NCBI RefSeq assembly: GCF_036327755.1
Contig: NZ_CP109596.1
Span: forward strand, 744,001 to 808,000
Length of the DNA: 64,000 nt
DNA from: Nocardia sp. NBC_01503
Lineage (GTDB): Bacteria; Actinomycetota; Actinomycetes; Mycobacteriales; Mycobacteriaceae
Direction of reading: 5' to 3'
Below, piece after piece: positions 16,330 to 28,772 of the stretch. Below the pieces are notes generated by a model. It searched no databases. It had not been told where the DNA came from and saw only the letters and a list, made by a program, of their open reading frames with translations. Position numbers and translations under genes: made by a program. How positions within the stretch are numbered: the stretch's first letter is position 1; each line of letters opens with the position of its first letter.

Positions 16330-17757
16330 ATGACACAGAGCCTGACCAAATCCCCACCGACGGTGGCGGCTCCGGCGGTCGCCGGGTCCAGTCGCCGCTC
16401 GCTCGCCATTCTCGCCGTGATTCTGCTCGGACAGTTCATGGCCGTCATCGACGCCTCCATTGTCAATGTCGCCATTCCGGCCATGCGGACCTCGTTGCAC
16501 GCCAGCGGTTCCGGGCTGCAACTGATCGTCTCCGGATATGTGATCGCCTACGCCGTACTGCTGGTGACCGGCGCCCGGCTGGGTGATCGGTTCGGGCAGC
16601 GGACCATGTTCCTGACCGGGCTCGCTCTCTTCACCATCGCCTCGCTGGCGTGTGGGCTGGCGTGGAATACCCCGGTGCTCATTATCTTCCGATTCCTGCA
16701 GGGCATCGGATCGGCGGCCATGATTCCACAGGTCATGACCTTGATCCAGCGCGAATTCACCGGAAACACGCGGGCCCGGGCACTCTCGGCCTACGCGGCC
16801 GTCATCTCCGGCGGCATGGTGGTCGGGCAGATTCTCGGCGGACTCATCGTCAGCGCCGATCTGGCCGGAACCTCCTGGCGCGGAGTGTTTCTGGTGAATG
16901 TGCCGATCGGCCTGGTACTGCTGGCCGTCGCACCGGCGATCCTGCCGGTCACCGTCCGCACCGAACGCAAACTGGACCTGGCCGGACTCGCGGTGCTCAC
17001 CCCGGCGGTGCTGCTGCTGGTGGTACCGCTGGTCCTCGGCCACGAGCAGGACTGGCCGGTGTGGACCTGGATCGCATTGGCCGCCGCCGCAGCGGGATTC
17101 GTGGGCTTCCTGCGGGTCGAGCGCTGGGTGCACAAGCGTGGCGGGGCACCGCTCTTCGCCGATCAGGTCCTGCGCGCACCCGGGCTGATACTCACCGCGG
17201 CAACACTTTTCACGGTGATGTGCACCTTCGGCGGCTGGCTGTTCGTCATGGCCATCCATCTGCAGAGCACGCTCGGCTACACCGCCCTGCACGCCGGACT
17301 GCTGTTCCTGCCCATGGGCATCACCTTCGCCCTGGCCAGCCTGAACTGGCAGCGCATCCCGGAACGGTTGCACGCCACCATGATTCCCGCGGGTCTGGTG
17401 CTGGCGGCCGTCACCATGGTGATCATGGGCCTGCTACTGCGTGACGGTGCGGACTTCGGACCGCTCGAACTGACCGTCTTCGGCATAATGGGTATCGGCT
17501 TCGGACTCTCGTTCAGCCCGCTCATGGCCCGCACCACCGGCAAGATTCCGCTCGCGCTGGCCGCCGATGCCAGCGGCATCCTGGTCACCAATGTGCAGTT
17601 GGGCACCGTGGTCGGTATCGCCAGCTTCGGCTCGGTCTTCCTGAGCCTGGCCGGGAGCACCACCGTCTCGGCCTCGCATGCGGTCGGCATCACGGCCATT
17701 GTGGAGGGGGTGACGGTGCTGGCGGCGTCGGTCCTGGCCGCCCGCGCCGCCCGGTGA
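16330..17757 (+). CDS. MFS drug:H+ antiporter, DHA2 (14-TM) type
   Basis: A 475-residue transporter with motif A LGDRFGQR, N-terminal motif D1 LLGQFMAVIDASIVNVAIP and motif C-like GMVVGQILGGLI, diagnostic of the DHA2 export branch (EmrB/QacA-like). About 14 helices can be drawn. It likely exports a toxic organic compound with proton exchange. Divergent from the MmyB regulator, and followed by a strong terminator, so it forms a single-gene unit. Confidence 0.88.
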   Translation: MTQSLTKSPPTVAAPAVAGSSRRSLAILAVILLGQFMAVIDASIVNVAIPAMRTSLHASGSGLQLIVSGYVIAYAVLLVTGARLGDRFGQRTMFLTGLALFTIASLACGLAWNTPVLIIFRFLQGIGSAAMIPQVMTLIQREFTGNTRARALSAYAAVISGGMVVGQILGGLIVSADLAGTSWRGVFLVNVPIGLVLLAVAPAILPVTVRTERKLDLAGLAVLTPAVLLLVVPLVLGHEQDWPVWTWIALAAAAAGFVGFLRVERWVHKRGGAPLFADQVLRAPGLILTAATLFTVMCTFGGWLFVMAIHLQSTLGYTALHAGLLFLPMGITFALASLNWQRIPERLHATMIPAGLVLAAVTMVIMGLLLRDGADFGPLELTVFGIMGIGFGLSFSPLMARTTGKIPLALAADASGILVTNVQLGTVVGIASFGSVFLSLAGSTTVSASHAVGITAIVEGVTVLAASVLAARAAR

Positions 17758-17817
17758 GGACGGCCGCCGCGCGCTGAGCACGCGGTGACAGGGATTACCA
17801 GGCCTGATGCGTGAATA

Positions 17818-17845
17818 GCGGGGCACCCCGCGCGGGGTGCCCCGC
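17818..17845. terminator. Hairpin terminator after MFS gene
   Basis: A perfect 12-bp stem (GCGGGGCACCCC and its complement) with a GCGC loop, 60 bases after the transporter stop and just before the PadR promoter region. Confidence 0.75.
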
Positions 17846-17857
17846 TTCAGAATCTCC

Positions 17858-17877
17858 CTATGCACTGAATTGCATAG
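17858..17877. promoter_or_regulatory. Probable PadR operator
   Basis: Perfect inverted repeat CTATGCA - 6 bases - TGCATAG, ending 28 bases before the PadR start codon. The ATGCA/TGCAT half-sites and six-base spacer suit a dimeric winged-helix regulator, and the position suits autorepression of the PadR-reductase-VOC operon. Confidence 0.6.
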
Positions 17878-17905
17878 TACGTCGAGTCTCAGTTACCCTG
17901 GCCGC

Positions 17906-20528
<2,623 letters not shown>

Positions 20529-20529
<1 letters not shown>

Positions 20530-21116
20530 TGCCGATCCTCACCCGCCTGGGTCTGCCCGGAAACGAGCAGGCGTGGGCGGCATTGGGTTTCACGGTCGAC
20601 AACGGAACAATCCAGATCGGCCAGGTCACCTGCACCTTGGGCGAAGCGGCCTGGGGTTTCGATGAAACCCGCGCCACCCCAGAGCTTCTCGAGGTGCCGT
20701 ACCTGACAGCCACCGACAACCCGACGACCTCCGGCGAACACCCGAACGGCGTGACGATTGTCGACCACGTCGTCTACTGGATGCCGAACCTGGACGAAGG
20801 CGCGGCCAATCTGACCGCGGTACTGGGCATTCCCCCACGCCGCCGCTTCTTCCCGCGCGGCCCCGATGGCCCCGAGATGGCCTTCTACCGCGTCGGCGAC
20901 CCCTTCATCGAAGCGGTCGGCTCAGGCCGCCCGCCCAAACTCGCGGGCGTCGCCTTCCTAACCCCCGACCTCGATGCGGCCGTCACCGCCATCCGCGCCG
21001 CAGGCGGCCCCATAGGCGACCCCCGCCCCGCAGTCCAGGGCGGCCGCATCGCCCCCGTCTGGCAGGGCCACCTCAACTGGGGCATAGCCCTCATGGAACC
21101 CAAGCCGCGAGCCTGA
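20529..21116 (+). CDS. VOC (glyoxalase-fold) protein
   Basis: Translation begins at ATG 20529, sharing one base with the reductase stop. The 195-residue protein shows two VOC-like half-domains; the second, with DHVVYWMPNLDEGAANLTAVLGI and VAFLTPDLDAAVTAIRAAGGPIGDPRP, is typical. Metal ligands of active dioxygenases or isomerases are not all obvious. It ends with HLNWGIALMEPKPRA. It probably acts on, or binds, the product or substrate of the upstream reductase. Third and last gene of the PadR operon. Confidence 0.75.
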
Positions 21117-21120
21117 CCCG

Positions 21121-21209
21121 CGAGTGTGCACTCAGGGCGGTGTTTTCGGGTTCTTCCCGCCGTAGCTGCACACTCGTGCGGATTGGTCGCACACTCGTGG
21201 GTGCGAGTG
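21121..21209. repeat. Nested inverted repeats between VOC and cmrA-like genes
   Basis: CGAGTGTGCA at 21121-21130 pairs with TGCACACTCG at 21167-21176, with an inner GGCGG/CCGCC pair (21136-21140, 21157-21161). A third, related CACTCG ... CGAGTG repeat follows at 21192-21209, ending 27 bases before the SDR start. The first hairpin can act as terminator; the second may be an operator. Confidence 0.6.
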
Positions 21210-21236
21210 GGGTGAGAGTGGGTAGGCTTCGCGATC

Positions 21237-22031
21237 GTGAGCTTGCCTGCGCCTACCGCTGATAATCGTGCCGTTGTGACCGGGTCCTCTTCGGGGATCG
21301 GGGTCGCGCTCGCTGAGGAGCTCGCCTCGCGCGGGTATTCGCTGATCCTGGTCGCCCGCCGCGAGGATCTGCTCAACGAGTTGGCCAAGAAGCTGACCGA
21401 TCGATACGGGATCACCGCCGAGGTACGGGCGGTCGATCTCTCGAACCGGGAGCAGCGCGCACCGCTGGCCAAGGAGTTGGCGGAGCGCGATATCGCGATC
21501 CTGTGCAACAACGCCGGTGTCGCCACCTTCGGGTCGCTGGCCAAGCTGGACCTGGATTATGAGCGGGACATCATGGAGCTCAATGCCGTCGCGGTGCACG
21601 ATCTGTCGCTCGCGGTGCTGCCGAACATGGTCGAGCGCGGCAGCGGCGGCATCCTCGTCACCGGATCCGCGGCGGGCAATATGCCGATTCCGAACAATGC
21701 CACCTACGCCGCCTCCAAGGCGTTCACCAATACCTGGGCCGAATCGCTGCGCGGGGAGATGAAGGAGCACGGCGTACACGTCACGCTGCTGGCCCCCGGC
21801 CCGGTGCGCACCGACAATCCGGATCAGGAAGAGGTCGGCAACAAGATTCCGGAGTTCATCTGGGTCACCGCCGCGCATACCGCCAAGATCACCATCGATG
21901 CCCTGGCCCGCAATAAGATGCGCGTGGTTCCGGGCCTGATCAGCAAGGGTATGAGCCTGGCCGGGCAGTTCGGGCCGCGCTCGATCACCTCACTGGTCGC
22001 GGGGGCGGCGTACAAGAAGCTCGGTAGCTGA
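21237..22031 (+). CDS. cmrA: SDR-family mycolate reductase-like protein
   Basis: Short-chain dehydrogenase of 264 residues: cofactor motif TGSSSGIG, NNAG, and catalytic Tyr-x3-Lys in TYAASK. Overall it strongly resembles the mycobacterial Rv2509 product (CmrA), which reduces 3-oxo mycolate to mature mycolic acid at the end of cell-wall lipid synthesis; the NAVAVHDL(S/T)LAVLP and NKMRVVPGL segments are family-specific by memory. The assignment is supported by the following HerA-like and orn genes, the same neighbours as in M. tuberculosis. Start GTG 21237. Confidence 0.8.
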   Translation: MSLPAPTADNRAVVTGSSSGIGVALAEELASRGYSLILVARREDLLNELAKKLTDRYGITAEVRAVDLSNREQRAPLAKELAERDIAILCNNAGVATFGSLAKLDLDYERDIMELNAVAVHDLSLAVLPNMVERGSGGILVTGSAAGNMPIPNNATYAASKAFTNTWAESLRGEMKEHGVHVTLLAPGPVRTDNPDQEEVGNKIPEFIWVTAAHTAKITIDALARNKMRVVPGLISKGMSLAGQFGPRSITSLVAGAAYKKLGS

Positions 22032-22160
22032 CCGCAATCCGTCAAGATCAAGCGTCCACTCGTAAAGGGCGCGTAGCCGGGATGGCCCGGCTACGCGATC
22101 CGGCGTAGTCCTGAACTCGGCCCCGCATACGGAATAGCGGGGACGGACAACGGAGACATC

Positions 22161-23507
22161 GTGACGCTGCTCGACATCTTCCCGTCGCTGCGGTCCGGGG
22201 GCATGATTCCGCGCCTGGACCCCTCGGTCTGGCCCCGGGAGACCCACTACGACGCCGACGGCCGCATTACCGTCGGCGGAGTCGCGCTGGCCGATATCGC
22301 CGACCACTACGGCACCCCCACCTACGTCCTCGACGAGAGCGAGGTGCGCTCGCGCTGTCAGGCGTACCGGCGGCACTTCCCGGACGCCGAGGTCATCTAC
22401 GCGAGCAAGGCGCTGCTCACCCGTGCGGTCGCCGAATGGGTGAGCGAGGAGGGGCTCACCCTCGATGTTTGCTCGGCCGGTGAACTCGCCGTCGCCCTGT
22501 CCTCCCGGGTGGACCCGCAGCGAATCATGCTGCACGGCAATGGAAAACCCTTCGCCGAACTGGAGACGGCGATCAACTGCGGCATCGGCCGGGTGGTCAT
22601 CGACTCGCTGACCGAGATCACCCTGCTGTCCGCGCTGGCGAGCAAACCGCAGCGGGTTCTGCTGCGCGTCTGCCCCGATGTCGACGTACCCGCGCATCCG
22701 GCGGTGCGCACCGGTGTCGCGGATCAGAAGTTCGGCTTCACCATCGGCAGTCACGCACTCGATGAGGCCGTGGAACGCATTGTGCGCCAACCCAATCTGG
22801 AGTTCGTCGGCCTGCACTGCCATATCGGATCCCAGATCTGCGACACGTTCCCCTATGGTGAGGCCGTGCGCCGCATGATCGGCGAAATGGCGAGAATCCG
22901 TGACGATTACGGTGTCACCCTCACCACCCTGGACCTCGGCGGCGGGCATGCGGTCGCCTACCGCCCCGGCGATGCCGAGATGAATCTGCCCGAACTCGCC
23001 GACATCATCGAGGACTCCCTCGACGCCGCCTGCGCGCGATATGCCTTCCCGCGCCCGGTGATAGCGCTCGAACCGGGCCGGGCCGTGGTGGCCCGCGCGG
23101 GCGTCACCCTCTACCGCGTGCTGTCCATCAAACATGTCGAGGGCGGCCACACCTACGTGACCGTGGACGGCGGTATGAGCGACAATCCGCGCGTCACCCG
23201 CTACGGCGCCCGCTACGACGTCGTGGTCGCCAACCGCCACCCCACCGGCGAACATATGACCGCCAATATCGCGGGCCGCTACTGCGAAGCCGGTGACATC
23301 CTCGCCACCGACGTCCGCCTCCCCGCCGACCTACGCCCCGGCGAGGTCCTCGCCATGCCCTGCACCGGGGCCTACCACCACAGCCTCTCCTCGTCCTACA
23401 ACGGCGTCGGCCGCCCGCCCATCATCGCCGTCCGCGACGGCAGCACCCGGGAACTGGTGCGCCGCGAGACGATTCAGGATCTGCTGAGCCGCGATATCGG
23501 CCGTTGA
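22161..23507 (+). CDS. Diaminopimelate decarboxylase-like PLP enzyme
   Basis: Fold-type III PLP decarboxylase of 448 residues. YASKALL contains the Schiff-base lysine; CSAGEL, HCHIGSQI, DLGGGHAV and EPGRAVV form the PLP and substrate pocket; the C-terminal MPCTGAYHHSLSSSYNG has the LysA-like Tyr. It would decarboxylate meso-diaminopimelate to lysine or act on a similar amino acid. The main lysA of actinobacteria normally sits beside argS and thrA, so this may be a second paralogue with another substrate. Start GTG 22161 follows CGGAGA. It lies between genes that are adjacent in M. tuberculosis. Confidence 0.82.
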   Translation: MTLLDIFPSLRSGGMIPRLDPSVWPRETHYDADGRITVGGVALADIADHYGTPTYVLDESEVRSRCQAYRRHFPDAEVIYASKALLTRAVAEWVSEEGLTLDVCSAGELAVALSSRVDPQRIMLHGNGKPFAELETAINCGIGRVVIDSLTEITLLSALASKPQRVLLRVCPDVDVPAHPAVRTGVADQKFGFTIGSHALDEAVERIVRQPNLEFVGLHCHIGSQICDTFPYGEAVRRMIGEMARIRDDYGVTLTTLDLGGGHAVAYRPGDAEMNLPELADIIEDSLDAACARYAFPRPVIALEPGRAVVARAGVTLYRVLSIKHVEGGHTYVTVDGGMSDNPRVTRYGARYDVVVANRHPTGEHMTANIAGRYCEAGDILATDVRLPADLRPGEVLAMPCTGAYHHSLSSSYNGVGRPPIIAVRDGSTRELVRRETIQDLLSRDIGR

Positions 23508-23512
23508 CAGCG

Positions 23513-25288
23513 CTAGCGCTTACGCGTGCCGAAGATACTGCGGCCGATCTCACGACCGGCCACGGTCGCGGCCGAGCGCAGGAAATTCTTGAAGGCGGTG
23601 TTGTTGACGATCTTCTCGGCCATGGATTCGTCCACCGGTTGCGCCTTGGCCCGGCCGCGCGAGGGAGCCGGTTCGGGGGCGTCCTCGGCCGCCTTGGCCA
23701 GCTTCTCGGCCAGGATCTCGTAGGCGGAGTCGCGGTCGATGGTCTGGCCGTATTTGCTGTACAGCGTGGATTGTTGTGCGCGAGAACGGATTCCGTCGTC
23801 GCCGATGGTGTCCATGAGTGAGCGCGGCGGCTGCATTCGCGCCCAGGCGACCGGGGTCGGCGCGCCCTTCTCCGACAGCACGGTGACCACCGCCTCACCG
23901 ATGCCCAGTGAGGTCAACGCCTTTTCGAGATCGTAGGTGGTGGTCTTGGGATACGTGCGTACCGTCTTCGTCAGCGCCGCTTGATCTTCCGGCGTGAAGG
24001 CACGCAAAGCATGCTGCACTCGCGCACCCAATTGGGAGAGAACGGCATTGGGGATATCGGTGGGCAACTGGGTGCAGAAGAACACGCCGACGCCCTTGGA
24101 GCGAATGAGCTTCACGGTCTGCTCCACCTGCTGCAGGAACGCCTTCGACGCCCCGGTGAACAGCAGATGCGCCTCATCGAAGATGAAGACCAGCTTGGGC
24201 TTATCCATATCGCCGATTTCGGGCAGCGTCTGGAACAGGTCCGCCAGCACCCACATCAGGAAGGTGGAGAACATCTGCGGGCGCGATGCCTGCGCGCCCA
24301 ACTCGAACAGGGTGATCACCCCCAGCCCACCGGCCATGCGCATGAGGTCGGCCGGATCCATCTCCGGCTCACCGAAGAAGGTGTCACCGCCCTCGGCCTC
24401 GAGGTTGATCAGGGCGCGCAGGATCACTCCGGCGGTGGTCGCCGAAACCCCGCCGATCCCCTTCAACTCCTCCTTGCCCTCCGGGCTGGTGAGGAATTGG
24501 ATGACCGCCCGCAGATCCTTCAGATCCAACAGCGCGAAGCCGTTCTGATCCGACCAGTGGAAGATCAGCCCGAGCGTGGACTCCTGAGTCTCGTTGAGCC
24601 CCAGCACCTTCGACAGCAAGATCGGCCCGAACGAGGTGATGGTGGCGCGAATCGGCACCCCGATGCCCTCGGTGCCGAGCGAGACGAATTCGACCGGGAA
24701 GCCGCGCGGCTGCCAATCCGGGCAACCGGTCTCCTGGGCGCGGGTCAGCAGCTTGTCATTGGACTCACCGGGCTGAGCCAGGCCGGAGAGGTCGCCCTTG
24801 ATATCGGCCACCACCACCGGCACGCCCGCCGCCGACAACTGCTCGGCGATGCCCTGCACGGTCTTGGTCTTACCGGTACCGGTCGCACCCGCGATGAGCC
24901 CGTGCCGGTTCATCGTCTTCATCGGAATGCGCACGCGCGCATCGGGATGCACCTTCCCGTCCACCATGACGGTACCGAGCTCGAGCGCCAATCCCTCGAA
25001 GGCATATCCTGCCGTGATCTGTTGCGCCGCAACCTCATCCGGCGAGGCAGCTCCGCTTGCCGTCGAATCCGATTTGCTCGCAGCGGCTTTCGCGTCAGCA
25101 CCGGTCTTCGCGGCGGCGCCGGGTGCGGCAGCATCCTTCGCCTGCGCCGCGGCGGCCTTATCCGCGGCCTCCTGCTCCGCCGCTTCCTGCTCGGCCGCCT
25201 CCGCCGCCGCTACCGCCTCTGCCGCGATCCGCGCGGCCTCCTCCGCGGCCTTGCGTGCCGCCGCTGCCTTCTCCTGCGGGGTGGTCAT
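23513..25288 (-). CDS. HerA-like (DUF853) ATPase with Ala-rich N-terminal extension
   Basis: A 591-residue P-loop ATPase. The first 80 residues are an Ala/Glu/Lys-rich coiled-coil-like stretch. Walker A is [10 protein letters not shown], Walker [14 protein letters not shown], and the [28 protein letters not shown] section marks the bacterial HerA/DUF853 helicase-like family. Counterpart of Rv2510c by context. Role unknown; the fold suggests a hexameric DNA-translocating or pumping motor. It converges on the decarboxylase gene and is divergent from orn, so a bidirectional promoter probably lies at 25289-25467. GGAGGAAG precedes the ATG. Confidence 0.82.
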   Translation of the reverse strand: MTTPQEKAAAARKAAEEAARIAAEAVAAAEAAEQEAAEQEAADKAAAAQAKDAAAPGAAAKTGADAKAAASKSDSTASGAASPDEVAAQQITAGYAFEGLALELGTVMVDGKVHPDARVRIPMKTMNRHGLIAGATGTGKTKTVQGIAEQLSAAGVPVVVADIKGDLSGLAQPGESNDKLLTRAQETGCPDWQPRGFPVEFVSLGTEGIGVPIRATITSFGPILLSKVLGLNETQESTLGLIFHWSDQNGFALLDLKDLRAVIQFLTSPEGKEELKGIGGVSATTAGVILRALINLEAEGGDTFFGEPEMDPADLMRMAGGLGVITLFELGAQASRPQMFSTFLMWVLADLFQTLPEIGDMDKPKLVFIFDEAHLLFTGASKAFLQQVEQTVKLIRSKGVGVFFCTQLPTDIPNAVLSQLGARVQHALRAFTPEDQAALTKTVRTYPKTTTYDLEKALTSLGIGEAVVTVLSEKGAPTPVAWARMQPPRSLMDTIGDDGIRSRAQQSTLYSKYGQTIDRDSAYEILAEKLAKAAEDAPEPAPSRGRAKAQPVDESMAEKIVNNTAFKNFLRSAATVAGREIGRSIFGTRKR

Positions 25289-25467
25289 CGCGCTTCCTCC
25301 GTCTGCTCTGCCAACTGCGACTGCTCCGGGAACTGTCCTGCCAACAAGCCGACCGCTCTGTACGCACGCGGATCTGCTGCAACGATACTGCCCGGTCGGA
25401 ACGCAAAGCGGGCCCGACGCGGCCGGGCGTAAAGGCCGATAACGACCAAACGTCTACTCTGACCACG

Positions 25468-26088
25468 GTGACCGATAAGTACGTGGTGTGGATGGATTGC
25501 GAGATGACCGGCCTACGCCTGGACAGCGACAAGCTGATCGAGGTGGCCGCACTCGTGACGGACAGTGATCTCAATATCCTCGGCGACGGTGTGGATATCG
25601 TCATTCACGCCGATGACGAGGCGTTGGCCGCCATGCCCAAGGTGGTCACCGAGATGCACGCGCGCTCCGGACTCACCGAAGAGGTGCGCCGCTCCACCGT
25701 CACCATGGCCGAGGCCGAAGAGCAGATTCTGGAGTACATCAAGCAGTACGTGCCGACCCCGCGCACGGTTCCGCTGGCCGGTAACTCCATTGCCACCGAT
25801 CGCGGTTTCATCGCCCGCGATATGCCCACCCTCGACGCGCACCTGCACTACCGCATGATCGATGTCAGCTCCATCAAGGAGCTGGCCCGTCGCTGGTACC
25901 CGCGCATCTACTTCGGCCAGCCGGAGAAGGGCCTGGCGCATCGCGCGCTCGCCGATATCAAGGAGTCCATCCGCGAACTCCAGTACTACCGCCGCACCGC
26001 CTTCGTCGCCGCCCCCGGCCCGTCCACCGCGGAGATTGCCGCCGTCGCGGCCGAACTGAGCGAAAAACCGACCGGAAATACCGCGTAA
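25468..26088 (+). CDS. orn: Oligoribonuclease
   Basis: Degrades 2-5 nt RNA, including pGpG from cyclic-di-GMP breakdown. The 206-residue protein is a DEDDh 3'-5' exonuclease: MDCEMTGL (D, E), [17 protein letters not shown] (second D), and [11 protein letters not shown] (His and final Asp). The length is normal with a short Ala-rich tail. Start GTG 25468 gives the family-standard N terminus; the frame is open further upstream but inside the divergent promoter. The tRNA-His gene follows 66 bases later, probably on the same transcript. Confidence 0.95.
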   Translation: MTDKYVVWMDCEMTGLRLDSDKLIEVAALVTDSDLNILGDGVDIVIHADDEALAAMPKVVTEMHARSGLTEEVRRSTVTMAEAEEQILEYIKQYVPTPRTVPLAGNSIATDRGFIARDMPTLDAHLHYRMIDVSSIKELARRWYPRIYFGQPEKGLAHRALADIKESIRELQYYRRTAFVAAPGPSTAEIAAVAAELSEKPTGNTA

Positions 26089-26154
26089 CCAGCCGATTAG
26101 GTACTCAGCGGCGGATCGCGATACGATCTACCGCGCCGGAAACACACCGGCAAT

Positions 26155-26228
26155 GGTGACCGTAGTTCAGTTGGTAGAGCACCAGGTTGTGATCCTGGCT
26201 GTCGCGGGTTCGAGTCCCGTCGGTCACC
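26155..26228 (+). tRNA. tRNA-His (GTG anticodon)
   Basis: Cloverleaf with an 8-bp acceptor formed by GGTGACCG and CGGTCACC, the extra 5' G expected of tRNA-His. D arm GTTCAGTTGGTAGAGC, anticodon stem CCAGG/CCTGG with GTG at 26189-26191, T arm CGGGTTCGAGTCCCG. The CCA end is not encoded. Confidence 0.95.
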
Positions 26229-26234
26229 CCTAGC

Positions 26235-26271
26235 AGGTCAGGCCCGAGGTTTCATACCTCGGGCCTGACCT
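26235..26271. terminator. Terminator after tRNA-His
   Basis: A perfect 16-bp stem (AGGTCAGGCCCGAGGT and complement) with a 5-base TTCAT loop, starting six bases after the tRNA. Confidence 0.85.
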
Positions 26272-26300
26272 GTATCTGAGCACGACCCGGGGGACTCATC

Positions 26301-27872
26301 TTGCTGTTTTCGCGTCGTCGATTCCTGATCGCGTCCGCGGCGGGCGCCGCCGCGAGCACACTGCCCATACCGTTCACACCGGGCATCGCACCCGCACGAG
26401 CCCAGGCGCCGACGGTCGTGGTCGCCACCGATCCCGCGTACGCCACGCTCACCCAGCGCGGCTACAACCGCCGCTTCACCGCGCGCCCGCAGCGGATTCA
26501 TGTGCCGACCAGCACCGAGGAGATTCGGCTCGCCGTCGAGGCGGCGGTCCGCGACGGACTGCGTATCGCGGTGCGATCGGGCGGGCACGGGTTCGAGAAC
26601 TTCGTCGACAACGACCGCACCCAGGCCATCATCGATCTGAATCGGATGGGCGCGGTGTACTGGGATGAGACCCAGGGCGCGTTCTCCGTCGATGCCGGAA
26701 CCCTGCTGGGCACGGTGTACGAGCGGCTCGACGGCTTCGGCGTCACCGTTCCGGCCGGAATCTGCAAGGGCGTCGGCGCGGGCGGACATATCGCCGGCGG
26801 CGGATACGGTCCGCTCTCACGGCAACTCGGGCTCATGGCCGACCACCTGTACGGCGTCGAGGTCATCACCGTCGGCAAGGACGGCACCGCCACCACCGTG
26901 CTGGCCACCCGGGACGGTCCGAATGCCGATCTGCTGTGGGCGCATACCGGCGGTGGCGGCGGCAATTTCGGTGTGGTGAGCCGATATCTGCTGCGCTCAC
27001 CCGGCTCCGATGGCGGCGACCCGGCACTCGCACTGCCGAAATCGCCGGGCAGCATGCTCAATACGCGGCTCATCCTGCCGCTGTTGGACGAGGAGTCGTT
27101 CGTGCGCCTGCTCGGGAACTATCTGGCCTTCTTCGAGCGGCACAGCGCACCGGGCGATCCGTTCACCGCCCTGTACGCGCCGCTGATGATCAAACCGGGG
27201 ATCGTCGACTCCGAGATACTGGTGCTGCTCAATGCGGACGGACCGGACGCACCGGCCAGGTTCGACGAGTTCGTGGCGGCGATCACGGCGGGCGTCGGCG
27301 CGGCCCTGATCCAATCGCCGTTGCAGCGGACCGGTTACGCCGACACCGTCGCGAATGTCTACTACGCGGCCGGTATGCCCGGTTTCCGGGTGAAAGCCAA
27401 GTCCGCCTACCTGCGCAAGGCGTACTCCACCGAGCAATTGCGAATCCTCTACCGCTACTTCGCCGATATCCGGTTCCTCGGCGAATCCCAGCTGGAATTC
27501 ATGCCTTTCGGCGGGGCGGTGAACGCGGTGGCGGCCGATGCCACGGCGGCGCCCGCGCGGGACTCGTTCATGAAGATGCTGATCCACGCCGCCTGGCGAC
27601 TGCCCGGTGATGACGAACGATTCGTGGGGTGGGCGCGGGAGACCTTCGGTGAGCTGTACGCCGAGACCGGTGGTGTACCGGTGCCGAATGCCGCCAATGG
27701 CGGGAGCTATATCAACTATCCCGATCCCGATCTCGCTGATGCGCGGTGGAACACCTCGGGCGCGCCTTGGCATGAGCTCTACTACGGCGCGAACTATGAC
27801 CGGCTGTGCGCGATCAAGGCGCGGTGGGATCCGAACAATGTGTTCCAGCACGGTCTTTCGATCGGGCAGTGA
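26301..27872 (+). CDS. Exported FAD-dependent oxidoreductase (berberine-bridge type)
   Basis: A 523-residue flavoprotein with a twin-arginine signal (FSRRRFLIASAAGAAAS, cleavage near ARA). The FAD domain has SGGHGFE with His96 and PAGICKGVGAGGHIAGGGYG with Cys155; together these are the residues that bind FAD bicovalently in this family. The C terminus is the BBE segment (SYINYPDPDL ... WHELYYGANYDRLCAIKARWDPNNVF). It would oxidise a sugar, alcohol or secondary metabolite outside the membrane, reducing oxygen. TTG 26301 is the only start that keeps the signal; its ribosome site is weak. It converges with the secreted cyclase, one base between stops. Confidence 0.88.
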   Translation: MLFSRRRFLIASAAGAAASTLPIPFTPGIAPARAQAPTVVVATDPAYATLTQRGYNRRFTARPQRIHVPTSTEEIRLAVEAAVRDGLRIAVRSGGHGFENFVDNDRTQAIIDLNRMGAVYWDETQGAFSVDAGTLLGTVYERLDGFGVTVPAGICKGVGAGGHIAGGGYGPLSRQLGLMADHLYGVEVITVGKDGTATTVLATRDGPNADLLWAHTGGGGGNFGVVSRYLLRSPGSDGGDPALALPKSPGSMLNTRLILPLLDEESFVRLLGNYLAFFERHSAPGDPFTALYAPLMIKPGIVDSEILVLLNADGPDAPARFDEFVAAITAGVGAALIQSPLQRTGYADTVANVYYAAGMPGFRVKAKSAYLRKAYSTEQLRILYRYFADIRFLGESQLEFMPFGGAVNAVAADATAAPARDSFMKMLIHAAWRLPGDDERFVGWARETFGELYAETGGVPVPNAANGGSYINYPDPDLADARWNTSGAPWHELYYGANYDRLCAIKARWDPNNVFQHGLSIGQ

Positions 27873-27873
27873 C

Positions 27874-28650
27874 TCAGGTCAGTGCCAGCACCCGGCAGGG
27901 GCCGCCGGTGCCGCCCTCGTGCTTGGGTGCTCCGACGATCAGGCGCGCACCGGTCGGCGGCAGTCGGTCCAGATTCGCCAGCATCTCGACCCCGTAGCGG
28001 CCCGCGCCGAGAAAGGCGGTGTGCGCACCGTAATCCCGGCTCGCCGACCGATCCAGGCTGAGGGTGTCCACCCCCGCGCCGACGATATCCCGCTGTGCCA
28101 CAAGGAATTCGGCGGCGGCCGGAGCGAAACCCGGTGCGTGCGTTCGCCCCTCGGCATCCAGATTCAGAAACGAGCCGGGCGTGGCCAGTCGCCGCTCCCA
28201 GCCCGAGTACATGGCGATGAAGGCGCGCGCCGGAATCCTCCCGTGCGCGGCCTCCCATTCGTCGATATCCGAAACCGTCAGCGTCGCATCGGCATCGGCG
28301 GCGGCCCGGGCCGAGATATCGATTACGACCAGCGGTGCGACCAGATCGGCCGCGGCAATCCGATCGACGGACGCGCCATGGCGATCCCGGTGCAGAGGCG
28401 CGTCGATATGCGTCCCCGAATGCTCCCAGAACGCCAGCGCGTGCTGCCCGAACCCGCCATTGTCATGCCAGGCCACCGGCACCATCGCGAATGGCGGATT
28501 GCCCGGCCACACCGGCAGCCCCGGCGACAGGGTATGTGTGAGGTCCACCACCGAACCACCCGGAACCTCTTGCGCCACAGCGATTCCCGAACCGGCCGCG
28601 ACGGCGGTGAACGCACCCGCCGCCGCACCCAGCCAGGCCCGCCGACTCAT
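27874..28650 (-). CDS. Exported cyclase-family hydrolase (twin-arginine signal)
   Basis: Kynurenine-formamidase-like cyclase family. The metal-binding motif is HSGTHIDAPLH and the strand DLTHTLSPGLPVWPGNP opens the domain. MSRRAWLGAAAGAFTAVAAGSGIAVAQ is a twin-arginine signal, so the ATG at 28650 is preferred; an ATG at 28707 would add 19 residues before it. Members hydrolyse amides or lactones with a metal. Exported forms are uncommon in the family. It faces the exported flavoenzyme tail to tail, and a second, cytoplasmic cyclase lies at 38.2 kb. Confidence 0.82.
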   Translation of the reverse strand: MSRRAWLGAAAGAFTAVAAGSGIAVAQEVPGGSVVDLTHTLSPGLPVWPGNPPFAMVPVAWHDNGGFGQHALAFWEHSGTHIDAPLHRDRHGASVDRIAAADLVAPLVVIDISARAAADADATLTVSDIDEWEAAHGRIPARAFIAMYSGWERRLATPGSFLNLDAEGRTHAPGFAPAAAEFLVAQRDIVGAGVDTLSLDRSASRDYGAHTAFLGAGRYGVEMLANLDRLPPTGARLIVGAPKHEGGTGGPCRVLALT

Positions 28651-28772
28651 CCGGGGCGCGACGGCCGCCTCCTGATGAGCGACCTGAACAATCCGCGGCG
28701 AACACATCGGCCGGCAACTCCCCCACGACTCGGATCGGACCGCCGCATCCTATGTCCGAGCACGTACCTCCC

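Noticed and set aside
16228..17373. 5' extension of the MmyB regulator frame through the MFS gene
   Set aside because: The extension is antisense to a real transporter and is very rich in His/Gln/Gly.
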